In this document: piece by piece, positions 26,576 to 35,656 of the stretch
Layout: each line of letters begins with the position of its first letter
How positions within the stretch are numbered: the first letter of the stretch is position 1
Assembly: GCA_946478665.1 (NCBI GenBank)
Contig: CAMLCZ010000005.1
Span: forward strand, 138,281-202,280
Source: an uncultured Bartonella sp.
GTDB lineage: Bacteria > Pseudomonadota > Alphaproteobacteria > Rhizobiales > Rhizobiaceae
DNA length: 64,000 nt
Direction of reading: 5' to 3'
The notes under the pieces: generated by a model
The model's input: the letters and a program-made list of their open reading frames with translations, nothing else
Database searches by the model: none
What the model was told of the DNA's origin: nothing
Program-made: the position numbers and the translations under genes

Positions 26576-27310
26576 ATGTCAAAAACAGCCGCACCATTAG
26601 GTATTATCGCCGAAGGTCTTTCGCTTGAATATGAACGCAAAATTATCTTTGATAATTTGTCTTTTCAAATTTCTGCGGGCAAATTTACTGGTCTTTTGGG
26701 GGCAAGTGGCGTTGGCAAGACAAGTTTATTAAGGATTATTGCCGGTTTAATAAAACCGCATAAAGGCACAGTTTTAGGAACAGATGGTAACAGCCTTGAT
26801 CGAAAAATTGCCTATATGGGGCAACAGGATTTATTGTTTCCTTGGTTAAGCGTGCTGGATAATGTCTGCCTTGGCTCAAAATTACGCCATGAAACAAAAG
26901 ATATTGACAAGGCCATGCATTTGCTGGATCGCGTTGGATTACAAGACGCAGCACATGAATTGCCCCATGCCTTATCCGGTGGTATGCGCCAAAGAACCGC
27001 AATTGCACGAACCCTTTATGAAGACAGACCCGTTGTCTTGATGGATGAGCCATTTTCTGCACTTGACGCTGTTACCAGAGCCAATATTCAAGAATTGGCG
27101 GTTGATTTACTACAGACAAAAACTGTTCTGCTGATAACCCATGATCCTGCTGAAGCAGCAAGACTATGCCATCAGATATTACTGCTAAAAAACCAACCGG
27201 CAAAATTGCTCGCTCCTATTATTGTGGAAGGAATACCGCCTAGAAACTTTGATGATAACAATCGCATTAAGACAGAAACGCAACTTATGAACCTGTTGAA
27301 AGAAGGATAA
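26576..27310 (+). CDS. thiZ: ABC transporter ATP-binding protein, thiamine-precursor type
   Basis: ATPase of a hydroxymethylpyrimidine (HMP)-precursor importer, judged from its permease and binding-protein partners. The 244 aa from ATG 26576 (the track uses GTG 26567) contain Walker A GASGVGKTSLL, Q-loop AYMGQQDLLFPWLSVLDNV, signature LSGGMRQRTAIARTL, Walker B VVLMDEPFSALDAV and His in LLITHDPAEAA. It belongs to the SsuB/TauB/ThiZ branch of importers. The operon continues without a gap into the permease. The 200 bases upstream lack the conserved TPP-riboswitch helices (no CTGAGA or GAACCTGATC), unusual for HMP importers. Confidence 0.75.
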   Translation: MSKTAAPLGIIAEGLSLEYERKIIFDNLSFQISAGKFTGLLGASGVGKTSLLRIIAGLIKPHKGTVLGTDGNSLDRKIAYMGQQDLLFPWLSVLDNVCLGSKLRHETKDIDKAMHLLDRVGLQDAAHELPHALSGGMRQRTAIARTLYEDRPVVLMDEPFSALDAVTRANIQELAVDLLQTKTVLLITHDPAEAARLCHQILLLKNQPAKLLAPIIVEGIPPRNFDDNNRIKTETQLMNLLKEG

Positions 27311-27311
27311 A

Positions 27312-28088
27312 ATGGCTATGCACGTCAACAAAAGATTTTCTTCTTTCTTCCAGACAATATGCATTTTCTTTGGGCTATTGGCTTTGTGGTGGGCTGTTGT
27401 TGTTGTTTTTCAATTACCCAAATTCATCTTACCTTCGCCACTTGTTGTGGCAAACGCACTTTGGACAGAAAAAAGCTATTTATTATATCACGCAGGCATA
27501 ACCTTAACTGAAATCTTGTTGGGGTTTATTTGCGGTATCGTTTTGGGCGCAATCATCGCCCTTGTTCTTATGTCGTCAAAATTATTGCAAAAATGGTTTA
27601 TGCCAGTTCTCGTTATCAGCCAATCCATTCCTATTTTTGCTCTGGCCCCTATCCTTGTTCTTTGGTTTGGCTATGGCATATCATCAAAAATTATCGCAGC
27701 CATATTGGTTATTTTTTTTCCAGTCACAACGGCGTTTTTCGATGGTTTACGACGCACCGACAAAGGCTATCTGGAACTCGCACAAACAATGGGTGCTTCA
27801 CGCCTGTCGCAGCTTATCCATATCAGACTTGTTGCTGCCATGCCTTCCCTAGGTTCAGGAGCGCGCGTTGCAGCGGCAATCGCACCAATTGGTGCAATTA
27901 TCGGTGAATGGGTCGGTTCATCTGGCGGTTTAGGCTATGTCATGCTTAATGCAAATGCACGTATGCAAACACCAACATGTTTTGCAGCATTATTTATACT
28001 TTCTATCATTGCAATGATATTGTGGTATATTATTGATATAGTACTAAAACGGTTGCTATATTGGGTTCCTGATACAAATAAAATATAG
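27312..28088 (+). CDS. thiX: ABC transporter permease, thiamine-precursor type
   Basis: Inner-membrane permease, 258 aa, of the BPD_transp_1/SsuC-like type with about six spans. The cytoplasmic EAA-like loop contacting the ATPase is at ELAQTMGASRLSQLIHIRLV; the preceding GLRRTDKGYLE is also typical. The start follows the thiZ stop after one base, with AAGGAT as the ribosome-binding site. It works with the preceding ATPase and the following periplasmic protein. Confidence 0.82.
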   Translation: MAMHVNKRFSSFFQTICIFFGLLALWWAVVVVFQLPKFILPSPLVVANALWTEKSYLLYHAGITLTEILLGFICGIVLGAIIALVLMSSKLLQKWFMPVLVISQSIPIFALAPILVLWFGYGISSKIIAAILVIFFPVTTAFFDGLRRTDKGYLELAQTMGASRLSQLIHIRLVAAMPSLGSGARVAAAIAPIGAIIGEWVGSSGGLGYVMLNANARMQTPTCFAALFILSIIAMILWYIIDIVLKRLLYWVPDTNKI

Positions 28089-28116
28089 TTTTTCATTACA
28101 AATGAGGAAAATATAA

Positions 28117-29055
28117 ATGTTAAAAAAAACACTTTTACTATTTTTTAGTCTGTTGTTTTTCTCTTCTGGTGCTTTTGCTAATGAAAAACTGCGCGTTGTC
28201 CTTGATTGGTATCTCAATCCCGATCATGCAGCGCTAATTGTTGGGCAGCAAATTGGCAGTTTTGAAAAATATGGCCTTGATGTTGAAATTATCACGCCAT
28301 CCGACCCCAATATGGGACCTAGATTGGTAGCTGCCAAACAAGCCGACATCGCACTGACCTATCAACAACAATTATATATGTTTGTTGAAGAAGATCTTCC
28401 ATTAATTAGAATTGGAACCTTGATTGAAAATCCACTCAACACCGTGATCGCACTGCCTAATAAAGGCATCAAAACACCAAAGGATCTTAAAGGAAAAAAA
28501 ATTGGCTTTTCAGTCAGCAGTATTGAACCCGTTATTTTGGGTACAATGCTGGAAAGTCAGGGCTTAAAAATATCGGATGTCAATCTCATCAATGTCAATT
28601 TCAATCTTGTAAGCTCTTTAATGTCCAATCAGGTTGACGCTATTATTGGTGGCTATCGCAATGTTGAAGGCAATGAACTGCGCGAACAAGGCATTGAGCC
28701 TGTGATTATGAATGTAGAAGATTTTGGTGTACCGCCTTATGACGAATTGATTTTTGTTGCCAATAAAGAAACAATTGATGCCCAAAAATATAAAGACTTT
28801 TTAGCGGCTTTGGCTGAAGGTGCGCATTATCTCAAACAACATCCAGAACAAACATGGGATGTTTTTGCAAAAACACATAGCGAACTTGCCAACGATCTCA
28901 ATAAAAAAATATGGCTGGAAACTGCTAATCTATTCAGTGATAACCCATCATATCTGAATAAAGACAAATATACATCTTATGGAACCTTTTTATACAAAAA
29001 GGGCATCATAAAAAGTGATTATCCGATCAATACTTATGCAACTGAATTGCACTAA
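28117..29055 (+). CDS. thiY: Periplasmic binding protein, NMT1/THI5-like (HMP precursor)
   Basis: Secreted solute-binding protein, 312 aa, with a signal peptide ending near SSGAFANEK. The segment LRVVLDWYLNPDHAALIVGQ followed by YGLDVEIITPSDPN and VAAKQADIALTYQQQ matches ThiY-type proteins of the NMT1/THI5 fold, which bind formyl-aminopyrimidine or HMP for thiamine synthesis. GAGGAAA lies nine bases before the ATG. No tenA, thiD or thiE is nearby, so the substrate is inferred from family resemblance. Confidence 0.8.
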   Translation: MLKKTLLLFFSLLFFSSGAFANEKLRVVLDWYLNPDHAALIVGQQIGSFEKYGLDVEIITPSDPNMGPRLVAAKQADIALTYQQQLYMFVEEDLPLIRIGTLIENPLNTVIALPNKGIKTPKDLKGKKIGFSVSSIEPVILGTMLESQGLKISDVNLINVNFNLVSSLMSNQVDAIIGGYRNVEGNELREQGIEPVIMNVEDFGVPPYDELIFVANKETIDAQKYKDFLAALAEGAHYLKQHPEQTWDVFAKTHSELANDLNKKIWLETANLFSDNPSYLNKDKYTSYGTFLYKKGIIKSDYPINTYATELH

Positions 29056-29180
29056 GGTCAAATTCTTCAGAAGATGAATATCTGTTTTTAGACATTGTTC
29101 TTCTGACCATTTTAAAATCACAAGCCAATATGGCTTATCGTTATTTCATGAACGTATGTGTTATAAAATTAAAAAACAGG

Positions 29181-29215
29181 AACAACCATCTTCTCCGGAG
29201 ATGGTTGTTTTCATC
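29181..29215 (+). terminator. Probable terminator after the thi operon
   Basis: An 11-bp perfect stem AACAACCATCT / AGATGGTTGTT (29181-29191 and 29199-29209) with loop TCTCCGG is followed by TTCATC. On the opposite strand it is followed by CCTGTTTTTTAATTTT, so it may act in both directions. It lies about 125 bases past the thiY stop. Confidence 0.6.
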
Positions 29216-29520
29216 AATTGGCAATATATCTTCACGCAAATTTGCGAAGCAGCAGCGCAATGCAGCATAAGGCACGAAGGTGCTTAATCAGGATTGCTGG
29301 AAAAGAACTATTAATCCATCGCATATAATAGCAGTGCCATACTGCCTCATCATGCCTCAAAGCAATTTTCTATAAATACCCGCAATAGATATTACCGCTA
29401 GCAATGTCGCGCGAATAACGATTGGCATCAATCAGCAAATCTGAACCACCATTATGTCTGTCTTTTCAAAAATGTGTCGATAAAACAACCGCGTAATAGT
29501 GGCAGTGGCGTAAGGCTTAT
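29216..29520. other. Noncoding region between the thi and tetronate operons
   Basis: No credible gene in this stretch or in the wider 29056-29842 gap. The sequence is of mixed composition with no tRNA or riboswitch that I can identify. The heptanucleotide array begins at its right end. Confidence 0.45.
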
Positions 29521-29606
<86 letters not shown>

Positions 29607-29779
29607 AATATCTTAAGACCATCTATTTTTAAATACCCAACATCTCCAGAAAAGCGGAATTTTTAATAAAATCAGCCACATAGTTGTCATGAGATTATTG
29701 TTATCAAGAAATTATGTTGTGACCTGAAAACGACATTGGATTTGACGCGTTGGAAAGTAACACCCTTATAAAAAAATAG

Positions 29780-29813
29780 ATAAAAAAACTTGGGCGAATT
29801 AACTTCACCCAAG
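29780..29813 (-). terminator. Rho-independent terminator of the tetronate operon
   Basis: On the minus strand CTTGGGTGAA, a five-base loop and TTCGCCCAAG (one G-U pair) run into TTTTTTTATC. It begins about 30 bases past the MFS stop codon. Confidence 0.9.
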
Positions 29814-29842
29814 CTGAATAATAAATCGGTTGTTAGCGCAGT

Positions 29843-31144
29843 TTAGCGGTTAACCTTACTTGCAGGTATCGTAAGCACAATAATAGCACCTACAACCATA
29901 AAACCTGATAGAATATACATGCCGACGGCTGACGAACCTGTATAATCTCTCAACAAACCAACCATATATGGGCTTGCAAAACCAGCCAGATTGGCAACGG
30001 AATTGATAATCGCAATACCGGCGGCAGCTGCTGCCCCACTTAACACTGCTGTTGGCAATGACCAGAACAATGGTGCGCATGACAAAACACCTGCTGCAGC
30101 AAGTGACAAGAATATAATAGCAATTGTCGTGTTGGTTGCAGTAGCGGCAACGACAAAACCAATTGCAGCCATTAATGCCGGTACAACAAGGTGCCAACGG
30201 CGTTCACGGTGTTTGTCAGCACTGCGTGAGAATATAACCATGGCAATAATTGCACAGATGAAAGGAATTGCACCTAACAAACCAATCTTAAAATTGCCGA
30301 TCACACCTGATGCTTTAATCAAGGTTGGCATCCACAATGTTAGGCCATATTGCCCCATGACAAAGCAGAAATAAATCAGCACCATAACCCAAACCATGGA
30401 ATTTTTGATGAGATCCATGAATGAATGATGACCAGTGGTGCCAGCATAGTCAGCAGAAATATCTTCCGCAACCAAAGCCTTTTCGTTATTGTCCAACCAT
30501 TTGGCTTTCATCACACTGTTGTCAAGATATAATAAAACGACAACGCCCATGACGACTGCAGGAATAGCTTCCAAAACAAACATCCATTGCCAGCCATGCC
30601 AACTATCTGGTGAGTGGAAAGTATCCATAATCCAACCAGAAAGTGGATTACCGAAAATTCCGGCGGCAGGGCTACCAGCTTGGAAAATAGCAAACATTTT
30701 TCCACGGCGATGGGATGGGAACCAATATGTTAAATAAAGGATAACACCAGGATAGAACCCTGCTTCTGCAACACCTAAAAGAAAGCGCAGACTATAGAAC
30801 TGCCATTCGGTTTGAACAAATGCAAACAATCCAGACAGGATACCCCAAGTAATCAGGATACGGGCAATCCAAACTCTTGCACCGACTTTATGTAAAAGTA
30901 TGTTACTGGGAACTTCGAAGAAGAAATAACCAATAAAAAATAGCCCAGCACCTAGTCCGTAAACTGTTTCGCTAAAGCCAAGATCTCCCTCCATTTGTAA
31001 TTTTGCAAATCCGACGTTAACGCGGTCAAGATAAGCAACAATATAACAAATCATTAAAATTGGTATAATACGAAACGCTATTTTTCTATAAGTTCGATCC
31101 TCGTTCTTTCTATCGATATTCTTTACTGTTCCAGCAGTACTCAT
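29843..31144 (-). CDS. MFS transporter, ACS (anion:cation symporter) family
   Basis: Twelve-span inner-membrane carrier, 433 aa, probably importing the C4 sugar acids degraded by this operon. It has the ACS-family start (RIIPILMICYIVAYLDRVNV GFAKLQM) and the segment EAGFYPGVILYLTYWFPSHR RGK. GGGAGGA lies six bases before the ATG. It is the last gene of the operon, 25 bases after the decarboxylase. Tetronate specificity is inferred from context. Confidence 0.85.
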   Translation of the reverse strand: MSTAGTVKNIDRKNEDRTYRKIAFRIIPILMICYIVAYLDRVNVGFAKLQMEGDLGFSETVYGLGAGLFFIGYFFFEVPSNILLHKVGARVWIARILITWGILSGLFAFVQTEWQFYSLRFLLGVAEAGFYPGVILYLTYWFPSHRRGKMFAIFQAGSPAAGIFGNPLSGWIMDTFHSPDSWHGWQWMFVLEAIPAVVMGVVVLLYLDNSVMKAKWLDNNEKALVAEDISADYAGTTGHHSFMDLIKNSMVWVMVLIYFCFVMGQYGLTLWMPTLIKASGVIGNFKIGLLGAIPFICAIIAMVIFSRSADKHRERRWHLVVPALMAAIGFVVAATATNTTIAIIFLSLAAAGVLSCAPLFWSLPTAVLSGAAAAAGIAIINSVANLAGFASPYMVGLLRDYTGSSAVGMYILSGFMVVGAIIVLTIPASKVNR

Positions 31145-31168
31145 GAATAGTCCTCCCGCTATTTATAG

Positions 31169-31804
31169 CTATTTGAAGGTGGTCAATAAATCGGAAATTT
31201 CTTCCGCATTAAGACACCGCGCTGATTTGCCTTGAAGCATCAAAGCTAGTCGTGCAGATTCTTCCAGCTCTTCTGCTGCATAGACAGCATCAGTCAGTGT
31301 TTTTCCAGAAACGACAGGTCCGTGGTTTGCTAAAAGAACCGCTGAAGCTGTCTTTGCCTGTTCGAATATGTCATTTTCCATGGCGCTATTACCCGGCCGA
31401 TAATACCGGATGATCGGTAACCTAGCGCCAATACGCATGACAAAATATGGTGTGTAAGGTGTAATTGGTGTATCGCTTGTGCCATCGGCCAAACAGCTGA
31501 TGGCTGTCGCATATGTCGAATGAAGGTGGACAATTGCACCCGCTTGCGGTCTTGCCGTCATGAAAGCCCGATGCATGAACACTTCTTTAGAAGGACGATC
31601 ACCAGAAATATGGTTCCAATCCTTATCAAGCTTACTCAAGCTCTCGGCATTTAACCTGCCGAGAGATGAGTTTGTTGGCGTCATCAAGTAGCCATCTTCA
31701 AGCCGCACTGAAATATTGCCTGCGCTACCAACGCTAAATCCTCTTTGGAAGAGGCTTGCGCCAAGCTCAACAAGCAACTGACGAACTTCCTGCTCTGTCA
31801 TCAT
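31169..31804 (-). CDS. otnC: 3-oxo-tetronate 4-phosphate decarboxylase (class II aldolase family)
   Basis: Converts 3-oxo-tetronate 4-phosphate to dihydroxyacetone phosphate and CO2, the final dedicated step. The 211-aa protein has the class II aldolase/adducin fold: GSAGNISVRLEDGYLMTPTN, the zinc-binding His pair in IVHLHSTYATA and the third His in LLANHGPVVSG, with the acid in KEVFMHRAF. It belongs to the DenD/LtnD-OtnK-OtnC pathway; every other enzyme is in the same operon. The ATG is followed by a second Met; either may be used. Confidence 0.88.
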   Translation of the reverse strand: MMTEQEVRQLLVELGASLFQRGFSVGSAGNISVRLEDGYLMTPTNSSLGRLNAESLSKLDKDWNHISGDRPSKEVFMHRAFMTARPQAGAIVHLHSTYATAISCLADGTSDTPITPYTPYFVMRIGARLPIIRYYRPGNSAMENDIFEQAKTASAVLLANHGPVVSGKTLTDAVYAAEELEESARLALMLQGKSARCLNAEEISDLLTTFK

Positions 31805-31839
31805 TTTTACCCTATTTTTAAATATCTATGCGTGCGGTT

Positions 31840-32802
31840 CTACTTTGTGACAAATTCATCGCGATATTGACGAATAATGCTGTCAAAATCGCCATCTCTC
31901 GTGAACCCTAAAGAAAGTGGGCGTGTTACGTCGAAATCACCCGGCCAAGAACAAACAATATCAATGACACGTTGTTCTGGCTCTTCACTGACCAATGCGC
32001 GTACCTCAGGGCCAGCTACACGTTCCAAGCTTGCCAACATTTCAGCCACACTTACGCAAAGACCTGGCAAGTTGAGAACACGCTTTAAGCCGAGTTTCTC
32101 GCCACTTACTTCCAATGTATGTGCGAGGTTTTTTACAACCGCATTAGGAGAAGACAGCCACATTAATGTTTCTGGTGGGACTGGATTATTTGATTTAATC
32201 CCTGAAAGAGGCTCACGAATTATACCGCTTGCAAAAGATGAAGCGGCCGAATTCGGTTTGCCCGGACGCACAACAATCGTCGGCAAGCGGCATACACGCC
32301 CATCAACAAAGCCTTTGCGGCTATATTCGCATACCAAAAGTTCGCCAATAGCTTTTTCAGCGCCATAAGATGATTGGGGCATAAGGGCTAGATCTTCCGG
32401 CACAACATCTGGCATTGCACCACCAAATACGGCAAGAGATGATGTATAGATGAAAAATGGCTTTTCACCTGTCTGTCTAGCAGCTTCCAAAAGCGCGCGT
32501 GTACCATCAACATTGACACGCATACCAACATCAAACTCGGCTTCCGATTGGCCACTCAAAACGGCGGCCATATGGTAGACTGCCACAGTGCCTTTTGTAA
32601 TCACTTTACGGGCAAATTCAGGATCGGCAATGTCACCTGTTAATGATTGTACACGACTGTCTTTTACAGGACATTCAGCCAGATCAACCGATACGATCTG
32701 ATCGAAAGCCGGCATAGACGGTTTGCCTTGCTGGCTCAAAAGAGTACCGATCAAACGGCTGCCCAAAAAACCGGCGCCACCGGTAACAACGATCTTATTC
32801 AT
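31840..32802 (-). CDS. denD: D-erythronate dehydrogenase (NAD-dependent epimerase/dehydratase family)
   Basis: Short-chain-type oxidoreductase, 320 aa, that oxidises D-erythronate to 2-oxo-tetronate. TGGAGFLGSRLIG binds NAD; the catalytic Tyr and Lys are in SSYGAEKAIGELL; YHMAAVLSGQSEAEFD and CRLPTIVVRPGKPN are typical of DenD proteins in tetronate clusters. Its start overlaps the DeoR stop by eight bases. Assignment depends partly on context with otnI, otnK and otnC. Confidence 0.85.
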   Translation of the reverse strand: MNKIVVTGGAGFLGSRLIGTLLSQQGKPSMPAFDQIVSVDLAECPVKDSRVQSLTGDIADPEFARKVITKGTVAVYHMAAVLSGQSEAEFDVGMRVNVDGTRALLEAARQTGEKPFFIYTSSLAVFGGAMPDVVPEDLALMPQSSYGAEKAIGELLVCEYSRKGFVDGRVCRLPTIVVRPGKPNSAASSFASGIIREPLSGIKSNNPVPPETLMWLSSPNAVVKNLAHTLEVSGEKLGLKRVLNLPGLCVSVAEMLASLERVAGPEVRALVSEEPEQRVIDIVCSWPGDFDVTRPLSLGFTRDGDFDSIIRQYRDEFVTK

Positions 32803-33592
32803 TATTTTGTCCTTCTATAAGGTTCTCTTCATATTCAATGAGGTGTAGCTCGATGCCACGTTCTTTAATGGTATCCTGAGCATTTTGAGGAAGTGCGCTA
32901 TCAGTGATAACCATATTTAAAACATCGAGAGGAATAGCGTTAAACGTACCAACCCTGCCATATTTGCTGCTATCCGTTACAAGAACACGCCGTGCAGAAC
33001 TTTCAACAACTGCCTGTTTGACTGGGATTTTGTTTTCTTGCGGGGTAGAAATACCACGTGAGGCAAATGATGATGTTGAAATGAAAGCCAGATCAAAATT
33101 GAAGTGGCGGACAGCAACAGCAGCTGTAGCGCCAACACAAGATTGGTTTTCACGTTCCACTTCACCGCCGGTATGAAATAACCGGCATTGGCTTTCCTGA
33201 CTTAAATAACCAGCAATCACAAAATCATTTGTAACAACAGTCAAATTAGGAATTGTCGTCAAATGTTTTGCAAGTTCCAAAATCGTGGTTCCCGCATCAA
33301 GATATATGACATTACCCGGTTTGACCAAATTTGCAGCAAAACGTCCAATAGCAGCTTTCTGGTTATGTGCCATAACCCGTTTTGCCAAATGTGACGGTTC
33401 ACTTGATAACCGTTCTGGTAGTTGCACACCACCAGCCACTGAAAGAGCACGTCCTTGGTCTTCCAATGCGCGGATATCTCGGCGAACCGTCATTTGAGAA
33501 ACATGCAATATGTCGGCTATTTCAGCAATCGACAATACACGTCTTTCTGACAAACGTTGAATGATTATGGCTTGACGTTCGGCTGGTATCAC
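32795..33592 (-). CDS. DeoR-family transcriptional repressor of the tetronate operon
   Basis: A 265-aa regulator with the DeoR helix-turn-helix VLSIAEIADILHVSQMTVRRD at the N-terminus and the phosphosugar-sensing DeoRC domain (VIYLDAGTTILELAKHL, VTNDFVIAGYL, then SSARRVLVTDSSKYGRVG). It is located inside the operon, overlapping genes on both sides, so it is autoregulated with its targets. The inducer is probably a phosphorylated tetronate intermediate. The operator should be in the gap upstream of the first gene. Confidence 0.92.
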   Translation of the reverse strand: MIPAERQAIIIQRLSERRVLSIAEIADILHVSQMTVRRDIRALEDQGRALSVAGGVQLPERLSSEPSHLAKRVMAHNQKAAIGRFAANLVKPGNVIYLDAGTTILELAKHLTTIPNLTVVTNDFVIAGYLSQESQCRLFHTGGEVERENQSCVGATAAVAVRHFNFDLAFISTSSFASRGISTPQENKIPVKQAVVESSARRVLVTDSSKYGRVGTFNAIPLDVLNMVITDSALPQNAQDTIKERGIELHLIEYEENLIEGQNNE

Positions 33593-34374
33593 TGTCTATT
33601 TTTCCTGTAAGGCTGAAACCAAGCTAAACCGTCTTCTGTTTTACCGCGTGGATTATATTCACAACCGATAAATCCCTTGTAACCTATCCGATCAAGAACA
33701 TCGAAAAGATAAGGGAAATTCAGCTCGCCTTCATCAGGCTCATGACGATCTGGCACCGAAGCAACCTGAACGTGAGCAAATTTACCAGCCATTTTTTCAG
33801 CCAATTTTGTCAAATCACCATCCATTATCTGGGCATGATAAAGATCAAATTGTACTGATACATTTGGTCGACCTACTTCTTCCATAAAACGCACAGCATC
33901 AAGTTGATGATTGATGAAATAACCCGGCATATTGCGTGTATTAATTGGTTCAGTCAAAACCGTGATGCCATGTGGTGCGACCTTATCGGCAGCATAACGG
34001 AAATTTTCGATATAGGTTTTTTTGCAGCTATCGTAATCCAACCCACTTACCACGCCAGACATAGCGTGTAGGTTTTTACAACCAAGTGCCAAAGCATATT
34101 CCAATGCCTTATCAACATTGTCACGAAATTCCTGTTCGCGACCAGGGATAGCAGCCATACCGCGTTCACCCGCGTCCCAATTGCCAGCTGGCATATTGAA
34201 TAAAGCTTGGGTAAGCCCATTCTTTTTCAGCTCTTCTGCCAACAGTTCTGGCGCAAAATCATAAGGGAAGAGAAACTCAACCGCTTCAAATCCTGCTTTG
34301 GCCGCCCGGCTAAAACGTTCTATAAAAGGAACGTCGGTAAACATCATGGAAAGATTGGCAGCAAAACGTGGCAT
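33589..34374 (-). CDS. otnI: 2-oxo-tetronate isomerase (hydroxypyruvate-isomerase family)
   Basis: A 261-aa TIM-barrel enzyme that converts 2-oxo-tetronate to 3-oxo-tetronate. MPRFAANLSMMFTDVPFIER and AAKAGFEAVEFLFPYD are the standard N-terminus of the Hyi/OtnI family. Metal and acid residues are recognisable in VLTEPINTRNMPGYFI, FDLYHAQIMDGDL, HVQVASVPDRHEPDEGE and GCEYNPRG. It sits between otnK and the regulator. Confidence 0.9.
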   Translation of the reverse strand: MPRFAANLSMMFTDVPFIERFSRAAKAGFEAVEFLFPYDFAPELLAEELKKNGLTQALFNMPAGNWDAGERGMAAIPGREQEFRDNVDKALEYALALGCKNLHAMSGVVSGLDYDSCKKTYIENFRYAADKVAPHGITVLTEPINTRNMPGYFINHQLDAVRFMEEVGRPNVSVQFDLYHAQIMDGDLTKLAEKMAGKFAHVQVASVPDRHEPDEGELNFPYLFDVLDRIGYKGFIGCEYNPRGKTEDGLAWFQPYRKNRQ

Positions 34375-34378
34375 AATA

Positions 34379-35656
34379 TCAATTTCCTTTACTGGTCTTC
34401 ATTTGTTGAGCGGCAAAAAAGAAGTCTTCTTTGCCGAAATTTCCGGATTTCAATGCAAGTGAAAGTGGTTTGCTAACCCCACGGACCCACGGTACACCTG
34501 GAGCGATTTGCGGACCAATCTTGAATGCATCAATAGCAAGGGCTTGCGTAACGGCGCCGGATGTTTCACCACCAGCAACGATAAACCGTGTATAGCCCTT
34601 CTCTTCCAATATTTTTGCAAGCTTTGCGAACAGCGTTTCTATTGCGGCACTTGCTCCTTCTGCCCCATAACGATCCTGCGTAATTTTTAATTCGTCTGGC
34701 ATAACGGTTGCATAAACAATAGGCGCATATTTCTGATCGCTATTGGCAACAATCCAATCAGCAATTTCAATAAAATAATTTTTATCATGAATGACGCGTG
34801 ACACATCAACAGCAAATGACGGGGCTTCTTGCCGATATTTTTCCACCTGCGCATTGGTCATCTGCGAGCAAGAGCCTGACAAGACAACAGTCTTACCTTC
34901 ACGAGGTGCGCCTGCCGCTTCAGCTTCTTCTACATCGCCATGTAAATCCGTCCAAGCGCGTGCCATACCATCAGCAAGACCAGAACCACCCGTTACCAAT
35001 TTCATATCGGCAACCGCTTTACCCAATATTTCAATATGCTTTTCGTTTAACGCATCAAGAACAGCATAACGAATGCCTTTTTGGCGTAATTGTTTCAAAG
35101 CGTCTTTAACAGCATCAACACCAAGATCGATAATATTGCTAGAAATATTACCGGCCTTTCCTTTTGATTGCGCTTCCATAACACGCATAATGTTTGAATC
35201 AGTCATAGGCGTGACTGGATGATGGCGCATACCCGACTCGCTCAACGGCACACCATTAACGAACAGATAACCGCAATAGATCGTCCGCCCATTTACCGGC
35301 AGTACAGGACATATAACGGTAAAATCCTCACCCAATGCATCAAGCAAAGCATCGGTTACGGGGCCAATATTGCCCTTAGGGGTACTATCGAATGTCGAAC
35401 AATATTTGAAGAAAAACTGCTCACACTGGTGTTGTTTTAGCCAATCCAAGGCATGGAGACTGTCGGCAACCGCTTTTTCCGGCGCACAAGAGCGACTTTT
35501 TAGACTGATGACAACAGCATCTGCATCAATATCAAGATCACCAGACGGAACACCATTCAATTGTACTGTCTTTAAACCATTTCCAACTAGAAAACCGGCA
35601 ATATCTGTTGCACCGGTAAAATCATCGGCAATAACACCGAGCTTCATTTCAGGCAT
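34379..35656 (-). CDS. otnK: 3-oxo-tetronate kinase
   Basis: A 425-aa ATP-dependent kinase of the YgbK/OtnK family (DUF1537), phosphorylating 3-oxo-tetronate at C4. N-terminal GVIADDFTGATDIAGFLVG and FFKYCSTFDSTPKGNIGPVT, and the C-terminal nucleotide region FIVAGGETSGAVTQALAI with GVPWVRG, are the family hallmarks. Its start overlaps the LtnD stop by eight bases. The pathway position is fixed by otnI and otnC nearby. Confidence 0.93.
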   Translation of the reverse strand: MPEMKLGVIADDFTGATDIAGFLVGNGLKTVQLNGVPSGDLDIDADAVVISLKSRSCAPEKAVADSLHALDWLKQHQCEQFFFKYCSTFDSTPKGNIGPVTDALLDALGEDFTVICPVLPVNGRTIYCGYLFVNGVPLSESGMRHHPVTPMTDSNIMRVMEAQSKGKAGNISSNIIDLGVDAVKDALKQLRQKGIRYAVLDALNEKHIEILGKAVADMKLVTGGSGLADGMARAWTDLHGDVEEAEAAGAPREGKTVVLSGSCSQMTNAQVEKYRQEAPSFAVDVSRVIHDKNYFIEIADWIVANSDQKYAPIVYATVMPDELKITQDRYGAEGASAAIETLFAKLAKILEEKGYTRFIVAGGETSGAVTQALAIDAFKIGPQIAPGVPWVRGVSKPLSLALKSGNFGKEDFFFAAQQMKTSKGN

